Positions 32,069-39,962 of a DNA stretch of 64,000 nucleotides are shown here, piece after piece (the stretch's first letter is position 1; every line of letters starts with the position of its first letter). Location: positions 34,791-98,790 of the forward strand of contig JBFFRY010000006.1 of assembly GCA_041572755.1 (NCBI GenBank), written 5' to 3'. The stretch comes from JBFELU01 sp041572755. GTDB taxonomy: Bacteria > Actinomycetota > Acidimicrobiia > Spongiisociales > UBA11373. The position numbers were made by a program, and so were the translations under genes. Under the pieces are notes generated by a model. That model worked only from the letters and a program-made list of their open reading frames with translations, searched no databases and was not told the origin of the DNA.

Positions 32069-33535
32069 ATGCGAGTGACCCCGTCGCGGGATGACTTCCT
32101 GCGCCTCGCCGATGAGCACGCCATCGTTCCGGTCCGACTCGAAGTCTTGGGCGACCGCCACACCCCGGTGAGCGCCTTCGAGAGTCTGGCCGGCGAGGGG
32201 CCGGCGTTCCTCCTGGAGTCCGTTGAAGGTGGGGAGCGCTGGGCACGCTGGTCGTTCGTGGGATGGGATCCGCTGTTCGTGCTGCTTTCCGAAGGCGGAT
32301 CCTCGCGGGTGGAGGGCGCCTCCGTCGAGATCCCGGACGCAGATCCGCTGACGGTGCTCGAGACGGTGGTTCACGGGCTGCAGGCACCGGACCTCGACGG
32401 GCTTCCGCCGCTCCACACCGGGCTGGTCGGGTACCTCGGCTACGACGTCGTGCGCTACATCGAGAACCTCCCAAAGCCCCCACCCGACGACCGCGGTCTG
32501 CCGGAGATGATGTGGCAGGCGGTGGGTTCGCTGGCGGCGATCGATCGCTTCGCCCAGACGATCACCCTGATCCGCAACGTGCTGGTCGGTGACGATCCCG
32601 GCGGGTCCTACGACGCTGCGGTCGATGAACTGGCGAGCCTGCAGGAACGGCTCGGTGGACCCGGGCTGCGGTCGGCCCCGGCGGTGAGCCGGTTCGATCC
32701 GCTCGCTCCTGCGGGGACCTCGCTGGACAGGGGGGCGTACATGGCCGCCGTGGAGCGTTCGGTGCGTTACATCGAGGCCGGCGACGCCTTCCAGGTCGTA
32801 CCTTCGGTGCGCTTCGAGGTGCCCTTCGACGGGGATCCGTTTGCGGTGTATCGGGCGCTGCGGCTCGTCAACCCTTCGCCCTACATGTTCTTCCTGCGAT
32901 ACGGATCGCTGGCGATCGCCGGGTCGTCCCCCGAGTTGATGGTGCGGGTCCGCGACGGGAAGGTGTCGAGCCGCCCCATCGCCGGGACCCGTCCCCGTGG
33001 TGCGGATGCGGAGGAGGATGCGGCGCTGGAGGGGGAGCTGGTATCCGACCCCAAGGAGCGAGCCGAGCACGTGATGCTGGTCGACCTGGCCCGCAACGAT
33101 GTCGGCCGGGTGGCCGAGTTCGGGACGGTGTCGGTCGACGACCTGATGGTGGTGGAGCGCTACTCGCACGTCATGCACCTGGTGTCGGGCGTGTCGGGGA
33201 CGCTCCGCAGCGATGCCGGTCCGGTGGATGTCCTTCGGGCGACTTTCCCTCACGGCACCGTGAGCGGGGCACCAAAGGTGCGGGCGATGGAGATCATCGA
33301 TGAGTTGGAGCCGGTGGCGCGCGGACCGTATGCCGGAGCGGCCGGGTACATCGACTTCTCCGGCAATCTCGACACCGCGATCGCATTGCGCACAATGGTG
33401 ACCGACGGTGCGACGGCCTGGGTGCAGGCGGGAGCGGGTGTGGTGGCCGACAGCGTGCCCGCGTCGGAGTGGGAGGAGTGCGTCGCCAAGGCTGCTGCGG
33501 TCCTGGCGGCCATCGGAACCGCCGGGGAGATTTGA
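32069..33535 (+). CDS. trpE: Anthranilate synthase component I TrpE
   Basis: 488 residues. The N-terminal domain has the LLES motif (FLLESVEGGERWARWSFVG) that forms the tryptophan feedback site; the chorismate-binding domain carries GSSPELMVRV, RPIAGTRPRGADAEED, LVDLARNDVGRVAEFG and HGTVSGAPKVRAMEIID. It converts chorismate to anthranilate with a TrpG amidotransferase, which is not encoded in the window, nor is trpD. Feedback inhibition is expected from the LLES motif. It begins an interrupted trp cluster running to 39962. Confidence 0.95.
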   Translation: MRVTPSRDDFLRLADEHAIVPVRLEVLGDRHTPVSAFESLAGEGPAFLLESVEGGERWARWSFVGWDPLFVLLSEGGSSRVEGASVEIPDADPLTVLETVVHGLQAPDLDGLPPLHTGLVGYLGYDVVRYIENLPKPPPDDRGLPEMMWQAVGSLAAIDRFAQTITLIRNVLVGDDPGGSYDAAVDELASLQERLGGPGLRSAPAVSRFDPLAPAGTSLDRGAYMAAVERSVRYIEAGDAFQVVPSVRFEVPFDGDPFAVYRALRLVNPSPYMFFLRYGSLAIAGSSPELMVRVRDGKVSSRPIAGTRPRGADAEEDAALEGELVSDPKERAEHVMLVDLARNDVGRVAEFGTVSVDDLMVVERYSHVMHLVSGVSGTLRSDAGPVDVLRATFPHGTVSGAPKVRAMEIIDELEPVARGPYAGAAGYIDFSGNLDTAIALRTMVTDGATAWVQAGAGVVADSVPASEWEECVAKAAAVLAAIGTAGEI

Positions 33536-33536
33536 G

Positions 33537-34490
33537 ATGCCTGACTCATATGGGAATGTGACGGCCGAGTACCTGGCAATTCGCAACGCGGCCGGCGTGG
33601 TCTCCGGTCGGCGAGAGATCGTGTGGGTCCGGGGAAGCGATGCGGTGACCTTCCTCGACGGCCAGCTGAGTCAGGACGTCGCCGCGATCGCGCCGGGGGA
33701 GGTGGCTCGTTCGCTGCTGCTCGAGCCGCGCGGCAAGCTGCGGGCCGTGCTCTGGGTGCTGGCCGGCGACCAAGAGGTCGGGCTGGTTGCCGACGTCGAT
33801 CGCGGCGGTGTCGTGCTCGAGGACCTCGAGCGGTTTCGTTTCCGGGTCGAGGTGACGCTGGAGATCGAGGAGGCACCGATCGTCGAGGTGTGGGGCCCGT
33901 CGGCCGAACGGGTGCTCCAAGCTGCAGGGATCGAGCCGCCGCCGGGCTGGGCCGCCTCCGGCGGTGTGACGGCGGCCCGGATTCCGCTCGGGGTCCTCCC
34001 GAGGTTCCTGTTGACCGGGGTCGGCGAGGAGGCCTTGGTGGCGGCGGGGGCGACCCGCATCGGGGCTCTGGCCGCGGAATCGGTGCGCATCGAGGCCGGC
34101 GAGCCGGTGGCCGGCACCGATGTGGACGAGTCCACGATCCCCCAAGAGTCGGGTCTGGTCGAGGAATCGGTGTCGTTCACCAAGGGCTGCTACCTGGGGC
34201 AGGAACTGGTGGCCAGGATCGATGCCCGCGGCCACGTCAACCGCCACTTGCGCGGCGTCGTCATCGCCGAGAGCGTCATCCCGCCGCCGGGCTCCGAGAT
34301 CGATTTCGGGGGTGACACGGTCGGTACGCTGAGTTCGGTTGCCGAGTCGCTCACGTTGCGGGCTCCGATCGGCTTGGCGCTCGTGCGCCGGGAGGTTGCG
34401 CCGGGCGCCGAGGTCACCGTGCGCTGGGGCGATCGAGTTGTTGCGGGGAAGATCGAGGAGCTTCCTTTCGATGATTTCGCTCGTCCTTAA
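33537..34490 (+). CDS. ygfZ: YgfZ/GcvT-like folate-binding protein
   Basis: 317 residues with the diagnostic YgfZ signature KGCYLGQELVARID near residue 218 and the GcvT-like N-terminal fold (GRREIVWVRGSDAVTFLDGQLSQDV). The cysteine of KGCYLGQE is the conserved functional residue. Family members help assemble or repair certain Fe-S proteins with tetrahydrofolate. ATG 33537 directly follows the trpE stop (one base between). Its place inside a trp cluster is unusual; a link to anthranilate/folate metabolism is conceivable only as inference. Confidence 0.9.
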   Translation: MPDSYGNVTAEYLAIRNAAGVVSGRREIVWVRGSDAVTFLDGQLSQDVAAIAPGEVARSLLLEPRGKLRAVLWVLAGDQEVGLVADVDRGGVVLEDLERFRFRVEVTLEIEEAPIVEVWGPSAERVLQAAGIEPPPGWAASGGVTAARIPLGVLPRFLLTGVGEEALVAAGATRIGALAAESVRIEAGEPVAGTDVDESTIPQESGLVEESVSFTKGCYLGQELVARIDARGHVNRHLRGVVIAESVIPPPGSEIDFGGDTVGTLSSVAESLTLRAPIGLALVRREVAPGAEVTVRWGDRVVAGKIEELPFDDFARP

Positions 34491-34538
34491 CACTCTTCGA
34501 ACGCCACGGCCCGATGATTGGGACCGAAGGAGACGGTG

Positions 34539-35213
34539 ATGACGTCCCAAGGAACGGTTCTGCTCATAGAGGATGAGGAGGCGATTGCCGACCTGGTCCG
34601 GATGTACTTCGAGCAAGAGGGATACCGGCTCGTCCATTGCTCCGACGGCGAGTCGGGGCTGGATGCGGTGCGGGACCGCAACCCGCGAGCCGTCCTGCTC
34701 GACATCGGTCTTCCGGGAATCGACGGCATCGAGGTGTGCCGCAAGATCCGCTCGAAGTCGGACGTCCCGGTGATCATGCTCACGGCGCGGGACGACGAGG
34801 TCGACAAGATCGTCGGGCTCGAGATCGGCGCCGACGACTACGTGACGAAGCCGTTCTCGCCTCGCGAATTGGTGGCCCGGGTGCGGGCCGTCCTCCGAAG
34901 GTCCGAGGAAGGCCCCAAGGCCCCGGCCGTGATCGAGGTCGGCGAATGGTCGATCGACAGTGGCCGGCGTGAAGTCCGGACTCCCACCGGCGATGGGGTG
35001 CGCCCCACGGCCCGGGAGTTCGATCTCCTCTGGTACCTGGCCGAGAACCGCGGGTTGGTGCTGTCGCGAGCACAGATCCTCGAAGCGGTGTGGGGCTACG
35101 ACTACTTCGGGGAGACCCGGACCGTGGATGTGCACGTCCGCCAGCTTCGCAAGAAGATGGATGGCATCCCGATCGAGACCGTGTGGGGCGTCGGCTACCG
35201 GATCGCCGACTAG
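34539..35213 (+). CDS. OmpR/PhoB-family response regulator
   Basis: 224 residues. The receiver domain (about 7-118) has EDEE, phospho-acceptor Asp55 in LLDIGLPGIDG, and TKPFSPREL with the conserved lysine; residues ~130-224 form a winged-helix DNA-binding domain (TAREFDLLWYLAENRG, RTVDVHVRQLRKKM, VWGVGYRI). ATG 34539 follows an AGGAGA ribosome site. The sensor kinase gene starts immediately after its stop, so they are a cognate pair. Target genes are not evident; the surrounding trp cluster is a candidate. Confidence 0.94.
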   Translation: MTSQGTVLLIEDEEAIADLVRMYFEQEGYRLVHCSDGESGLDAVRDRNPRAVLLDIGLPGIDGIEVCRKIRSKSDVPVIMLTARDDEVDKIVGLEIGADDYVTKPFSPRELVARVRAVLRRSEEGPKAPAVIEVGEWSIDSGRREVRTPTGDGVRPTAREFDLLWYLAENRGLVLSRAQILEAVWGYDYFGETRTVDVHVRQLRKKMDGIPIETVWGVGYRIAD

Positions 35214-36605
35214 ATGCGGCGCCGGTTCTTCTGGGGATTGGTGGCCGTTGCGGTGGCCGTGCTGGCGATCGGGGGCGGGGCGGCGGCGCTGCTGATCAAC
35301 CGGTCGGTGGAGGATTCGGTCCGGACCGAGTTCGCCCGCCAGGCCGACGCCACGGCCCGGGTGATCGAGGCGAACCTGTCCCGTCCGGCGCGGGGTCCGC
35401 AGTCGGCGGCCATCAGTGAGCTGCTGGCGGTCGCGGCCCTCATCGGCGGCCACGACTACGTCGAGGCGGCCCGGATCGGTCCCGACGGAACGGTCGAGGA
35501 AGTGGGCATCAGCCAGGACCTGATCGCCCAGATCCCGGGGGGACTCGCCGACTTGCCTCAGCGAATCCAATTCGAGGCCGACGTCGAGGGTGAGCGCATC
35601 TCCGCCTATGCGTTCCCGGTGGGGATGGGACGCCGGAACACGATCGTGGTGGCGATCGGCACGAACCTGGAGCTCGTGCCGTGGCGCGAGGTGGTGGTGC
35701 GGTTCCTGTGGGCCCTCGGTCTGGGGATCCTCCTGGCGGCCGGCCTGGCGGGCTGGCTGGCGAGGGCGCTGGGGCGACGCCTCGACCCGCTCCGGGCGGC
35801 ATCAAGGCAGGTGGCCACCGGCGACCTCACGGCCCGGGTCTCTCTGGATCGTTCTGATGAGGTGACCGAAGTGGAGGGAGCCTTCAACGAGATGGCGGAT
35901 CACCTCGAGGCGGCGCGAACCCGGGAGCGAGAGTTCCTGGTGAGCGTGTCGCACGACCTGCGGACGCCGTTGACGACGATCGGCGGCTACAGCGAGGCGA
36001 TCGGCGACGGCCGGGTGGCCTCCGACGATCTGGCCCGAGTGGCGTCGGTCATCAAACTGGAGTCCGACCGTTTGCACCGGCTGGTCGAGGACCTCATGCT
36101 CCTGGCTCGGCTCGAGGCCCGGGAGTTCACCCTCCGGCCGGAGCCGGTCGATCTGGCCGCCCACCTCAATGGGTCGGCGGAGGCGTTCCGGGAGCGGGCC
36201 ACCGCAGCGGGGGTGCGGCTGACCACCGAGACCCCACCGATCCCCGAGGTCTTCGTCGATCCGGACCGCATCGCCCAGTTGGTGGGCAATCTTCTGGAGA
36301 ACGCTCTCCGCTACACCCCCGAAGGGGGCCGGGTGGCTTTGGCGCTCGATGAGGAGGAGGGGATGGCGCGCCTCACGGTGGCCGACTCGGGTCCGGGGAT
36401 CGAAGCGGACGACGTTCCCCGGATCTTCGAGCGGCTCTACGTCGCCCAGCGCTATCGGCCGGTCCGACCCGAGGGAAGCGGCCTGGGGCTCTCGATCGTC
36501 AAGGAGCTGGTGGATGCGATGGGGGGTGTCATCGAGGTGGACAGCACCCCCGGGATCGGTACGACGATCACGGTACGGATCCCGGTGGCCGGCACGGCCG
36601 GCTGA
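35214..36605 (+). CDS. Sensor histidine kinase, cognate to the upstream regulator
   Basis: 463 residues. Order: TM helix (~5-28), short extracytoplasmic sensor (~30-158), TM helix (~162-185), HAMP (~187-238), HisKA with phospho-acceptor His247 in SVSHDLRTPLTTIGG, and HATPase_c with LVGNLLENALRYTPEGG (N box), DSGPGIEADD (G1) and GSGLGLSIVKELV (G2). The ~130-residue sensor has no recognised domain. The start abuts the regulator stop. The next gene, trpC, has its own leaderless promoter, so the pair may not be required to co-transcribe with trpCFBA. Confidence 0.94.
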   Translation: MRRRFFWGLVAVAVAVLAIGGGAAALLINRSVEDSVRTEFARQADATARVIEANLSRPARGPQSAAISELLAVAALIGGHDYVEAARIGPDGTVEEVGISQDLIAQIPGGLADLPQRIQFEADVEGERISAYAFPVGMGRRNTIVVAIGTNLELVPWREVVVRFLWALGLGILLAAGLAGWLARALGRRLDPLRAASRQVATGDLTARVSLDRSDEVTEVEGAFNEMADHLEAARTREREFLVSVSHDLRTPLTTIGGYSEAIGDGRVASDDLARVASVIKLESDRLHRLVEDLMLLARLEAREFTLRPEPVDLAAHLNGSAEAFRERATAAGVRLTTETPPIPEVFVDPDRIAQLVGNLLENALRYTPEGGRVALALDEEEGMARLTVADSGPGIEADDVPRIFERLYVAQRYRPVRPEGSGLGLSIVKELVDAMGGVIEVDSTPGIGTTITVRIPVAGTAG

Positions 36606-36619
36606 TCACCGCCGCCGCC

Positions 36620-36625
36620 TACGAT
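36620..36625 (+). promoter_or_regulatory. Leaderless -10 element (TACGAT) for trpC
   Basis: TACGAT ends 7 bases before GTG 36633. It overlaps the alternative ATG 36624, which would then not be in the transcript. Confidence 0.45.
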
Positions 36626-36632
36626 GGCCGCC

Positions 36633-37400
36633 GTGCTGGAATCGATCGTGGCCGAGGCGCGTCGTCGAGCCGCCGTGGTGGCGGAGCGCGGCGCGGCGTG
36701 GGTCCGGGAGGCCCAAGCCGCACCACCGGCCCGGGATCTCGGCGCGGCCCTGGGAACGCCCGGGCTGAGCGTCATCGCCGAAGTGAAGCGCCGGTCCCCG
36801 TCGGCGGGCGACATCGCACCGTCGCTGGACCCCGCCGGTCTGGCCGGTGAGTACGCCGCCGGGGGCGCAGCGGCCCTCTCCGTGCTGACCGAACCGACCT
36901 TCTTCGGGGGTTCGGAGGAAGACCTGAGGGCGGTCCGGAACACCGTCGAGCTGCCGGTGCTGCGCAAGGACTTCATCGTCGATCCGGTTCAGGTGTGGGA
37001 AAGCCGGGCCATCGGGGCGGATGCGGTGTTGTTGATCGTGGCCGTGCTCGAGGATGCGATGCTTCGTGACGCGTTGGCCGCGGCGGCGGAAGCCGGGGTC
37101 GCCGCCCTGGTGGAGGTGCACGACGAGGCCGAGGTCGAGAGGGCACTCGGCTGTGGAGCCCGGTTGGTGGGAGTGAACAACCGCGATCTGAAGACCTTCG
37201 ACGTCGACGTGTCACGGGCAGAACGGATGCGGGTTCTGCTCCCGGCGGGCGTGGTGACCGTCGCCGAGAGTGGGGTGACTTCCCGGGAGGGGGCGGCCCG
37301 CATGGCGGCGGCGGGGTACGACGCCGTGCTGGTCGGCGAGGCGGCGGTCCGCGCCGGGAATCGGGTGTCGTTCATTCGACAGATCGGCGGCGTCGCATGA
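36633..37400 (+). CDS. trpC: Indole-3-glycerol phosphate synthase TrpC
   Basis: About 255 residues of a TIM barrel. Signature segments are VIAEVKRRSPSAGDI, ALSVLTEPTFFGGS, LRKDFIVDPVQVWESRAIGADAVLLI, GVNNRDLKTFDVD and VAESGVTSREGA; the Lys/Glu catalytic residues fall in EVKRRSPS and in the following strands. It closes the indole ring from CdRP. GTG 36633 is favoured over ATG 36624 because a TACGAT box is exactly 7 bases before the GTG and neither start has a ribosome site. The stop overlaps trpF (ATGA). Confidence 0.93.
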   Translation: MLESIVAEARRRAAVVAERGAAWVREAQAAPPARDLGAALGTPGLSVIAEVKRRSPSAGDIAPSLDPAGLAGEYAAGGAAALSVLTEPTFFGGSEEDLRAVRNTVELPVLRKDFIVDPVQVWESRAIGADAVLLIVAVLEDAMLRDALAAAAEAGVAALVEVHDEAEVERALGCGARLVGVNNRDLKTFDVDVSRAERMRVLLPAGVVTVAESGVTSREGAARMAAAGYDAVLVGEAAVRAGNRVSFIRQIGGVA

Positions 37401-37993
37401 CGTGGATCAAGTTCTGCGGGATGACCCGGCGTTCCGACGTGGAGATGGCGGCGGCGCTGGGGGTGGATGCCGTCGGCTTCGTGACCTATCCGGGCTCACC
37501 GCGAGCGGTGAAGCCGGAGGAGGCGGCTCGGCTCGGCGAGGGGATCGAGCCCCGGCGCTTCCTGGTCACGGTGGATCTGGGGCCGGAGGAGCTGCTGGAG
37601 GCGGCCGCCCTGGCCGGTGTGGATGGGGTGCAGCCCCACGGGAGAAGATCGGTGGTGGCAGCCGCCGCCGCCCAGCGGGCCGGGTATGAGGTTCTCTTTC
37701 CCGTCCCTGTGGCACGGTCGGTCGACCTCGGCGATGTCCCGACCGGGGCGATGCCGCTCCTCGACGTGGCCGATCCCGGACGGCATGGGGGGACCGGGCG
37801 TACCTTCGATTGGCGGCTCGCCGAGGGGCTCGACGTGGATTTCGTGCTGGCGGGCGGCTTGAAGCCGGGCAATGTGGCCGCGGCGGTGCGTATCACCGCG
37901 CCGTGGGGGGTGGACGTTTCGAGCGGGATCGAGCAAGCTCCGAGGGTCAAGGATCAGCGGCGGATGCGCGAGTTCGTGGAGGCGTTGCGATGA
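37397..37993 (+). CDS. trpF: Phosphoribosylanthranilate isomerase TrpF
   Basis: 198 residues. KFCGMTR at the N-terminus holds the catalytic cysteine; HGGTGRTFDWRLA and VLAGGLKPGNV are the phosphate-binding family motifs, with an active-site aspartate in LLDVADPG. It isomerises PRA to CdRP. Many Actinomycetia lack trpF and use the bifunctional PriA; a separate gene here therefore carries taxonomic information. Overlapped by 4 bases with both trpC and trpB. Confidence 0.93.
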   Translation: MTWIKFCGMTRRSDVEMAAALGVDAVGFVTYPGSPRAVKPEEAARLGEGIEPRRFLVTVDLGPEELLEAAALAGVDGVQPHGRRSVVAAAAAQRAGYEVLFPVPVARSVDLGDVPTGAMPLLDVADPGRHGGTGRTFDWRLAEGLDVDFVLAGGLKPGNVAAAVRITAPWGVDVSSGIEQAPRVKDQRRMREFVEALR

Positions 37994-39165
37994 GACTCGA
38001 TCGGCCGGACGCACGAGGCCGGTTTGGGGACTTCGGGGGCAGGTTCGCGCCCGAGACGCTGATGCCCGCCCTCGAGGAACTGGAGGCGGCGTTCGGCGAG
38101 GCGTGGTCGGATCCCGAGTTCCGAGCCGAGCTGGATGTCCTCCTGGCCGACTTCGCCGGAAGGCCGACGCCCTTGTATGAAGCCGGCCGGCTGTCGGACG
38201 CCCTCGGCTGCCGGGTGCTGCTCAAGCGGGAGGACCTGCTGCACACCGGGGCTCACAAGATCAACAACACGATCGGGCAGGCGCTCCTGGCGAAGCGGAT
38301 GGGGAAGCCTCGCGTCATCGCCGAGACCGGGGCGGGCCAGCACGGCGTGGCGGCCGCCACGGCCGCCGCACTCCTCGGCATGGAGTGCGCCGTGTACATG
38401 GGAGAGGTGGACATCGAGCGACAGGCGCTCAACGTCCACCGGATGCGCATGCTGGGGTGTGAGGTCATCCCGGTGACCTCGGGGGCCGGGACCCTGAAGG
38501 ACGCCGTCAGCGAGGCGATGCGCGACTGGGTTGCCACCGTCGAGGACACCCACTACATCATCGGTTCGGTTGTCGGCCCTCACCCTTTCCCGTGGATGGT
38601 TCGGGAGCTGCAGAGAGTCATCGGCGATGAGACGCTGGCCCAGCTCGGCGATCGGGCTGCGGACGTCGTTGCCGCCTGCGTCGGCGGTGGCTCGAATGCA
38701 ATGGGGATGTTCTATCCGTTCGCCGGCACCGGGGTGGAGCTGGTCGGGGTGGAGGCGGGGGGTCGTGGTCTGGCGAGCGGTGCCCACGGCGCTTCGCTCG
38801 TCGCCGGGACTCCGGGGGTGCTGCACGGCAGCCGCACCTTCCTGCTCCAGGACGACGAGGGACAGGTGCTGGAGGCTCACTCCGTCTCGGCCGGCCTGGA
38901 TTACCCCGGGGTGGGTCCCGAGCACGCCTACTTCAAGGAGACCGGGATCGCCCGCTACGTCTCGGTCACGGATGCCGAAGCCCTGGAGGGCCTGGATCTT
39001 CTGGCGAGGACCGAGGGGATCATTCCGGCACTCGAACCGGCTCACGTCATTGCTTGGATGGAGCGGGACAAGGCCGAGCTGTCGGGGAAGACGGTGGTGG
39101 TGGCGCTGTCGGGTCGCGGTGACAAGGATGTGGAGCACGTCGCCCGCATTCGTGAGGGGGACTGA
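37990..39165 (+). CDS. trpB: Tryptophan synthase beta chain TrpB
   Basis: 391 residues. GRFGDFGGRFAPETLMPAL opens the protein, LLKREDLLHTGAHKINNT contains the PLP lysine (Lys90), GETGAGQHGVA-type sequence (AETGAGQHGVAAATAA) follows, and VACVGGGSNAMGMF binds the PLP phosphate. It joins indole and serine. ATG 37990 overlaps the trpF stop; trpA starts on the last base of its stop. Typical TrpB1. Confidence 0.96.
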   Translation: MRLDRPDARGRFGDFGGRFAPETLMPALEELEAAFGEAWSDPEFRAELDVLLADFAGRPTPLYEAGRLSDALGCRVLLKREDLLHTGAHKINNTIGQALLAKRMGKPRVIAETGAGQHGVAAATAAALLGMECAVYMGEVDIERQALNVHRMRMLGCEVIPVTSGAGTLKDAVSEAMRDWVATVEDTHYIIGSVVGPHPFPWMVRELQRVIGDETLAQLGDRAADVVAACVGGGSNAMGMFYPFAGTGVELVGVEAGGRGLASGAHGASLVAGTPGVLHGSRTFLLQDDEGQVLEAHSVSAGLDYPGVGPEHAYFKETGIARYVSVTDAEALEGLDLLARTEGIIPALEPAHVIAWMERDKAELSGKTVVVALSGRGDKDVEHVARIREGD

Positions 39166-39962
39166 TGCCGGGGTTTGCCGGGATGTTCGAGAGGGTGGCG
39201 ACGGAGAATCGGGCGGCGCTGCTCCCTTATCTCATGGCGGGGATCCCCGATCCGGAGGTCTCGGTGGGGCTCTTTGAGGCGATGGCCCAAGCCGGCGCCG
39301 ACGGCTTCGAGGTGGGGTTGCCCTACGCCGATCCGTTGATGGATGGGCCGGTCATCCAATCGGCGGGTGCCCGGGCGCTGGCTCGGGGCACGACTCTCGA
39401 GGTCGGGTTGGGTGTTCTCCGGCGGGTCGCTGCGGTCACCGAGCTGCCGTGTGCGGTGATGACGTACGCCAACCCGGTGTTCCGTGTCGGCGAGTTGGAG
39501 TTCTGCCGCCGGATCGCCGACGCCGGAGCCGATGCCCTCATCGTGGCCGACCTCCCCGTGGATGAGGCGGGAACGTTGAGCGCCGCCGCCGCCGAAGCCG
39601 GGGTGGGGCTGGTCCTGTTCGCCGCCCCCACGACCCCCGAGGAGCGGTTGCGGCGGGTGGCCGACGCACGTCCGCCGTTCGTGTACGGGATCGCCGAACT
39701 GGGGGTGACGGGGGAGCGGAGCGCCACCTCGTCGCGGGCTGCCGACCTCGTGGCGCGCCTCCGGGCGGTCACCGATCTTCCGGTGGTGTTGGGGGTGGGT
39801 ATCTCTGGGCCCGAGGCCGCCGCTCGAGCGGCGGCGGTCGCCGATGGAGTCATCGTGGGCTCGGCCGTGGTGCGCCGGGTGCTGGAGTCGCCGGATGCCG
39901 CCACCGCGGCTGCGCGGGTGGGGGAGTTCGTCGGCGAGCTGGCGGGTGCGGTGCGGCGATGA
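39165..39962 (+). CDS. trpA: Tryptophan synthase alpha chain TrpA
   Basis: 265 residues, TIM barrel. FEVGLPYADPLMDGPVIQ carries the catalytic Glu and Asp, YANPVF the next family block, and LGVGISGPEAAARAAAVADGVIVGSAVV the phosphate site. The segment after strand 6 reads YGIAELGVTGER, where many TrpA have YLLSRxGVTG; loop 6 is thus slightly atypical. It releases indole from IGP for TrpB. The stop overlaps nadE as ATGA-type coupling (CGATGACG). Confidence 0.94.
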   Translation: MPGFAGMFERVATENRAALLPYLMAGIPDPEVSVGLFEAMAQAGADGFEVGLPYADPLMDGPVIQSAGARALARGTTLEVGLGVLRRVAAVTELPCAVMTYANPVFRVGELEFCRRIADAGADALIVADLPVDEAGTLSAAAAEAGVGLVLFAAPTTPEERLRRVADARPPFVYGIAELGVTGERSATSSRAADLVARLRAVTDLPVVLGVGISGPEAAARAAAVADGVIVGSAVVRRVLESPDAATAAARVGEFVGELAGAVRR

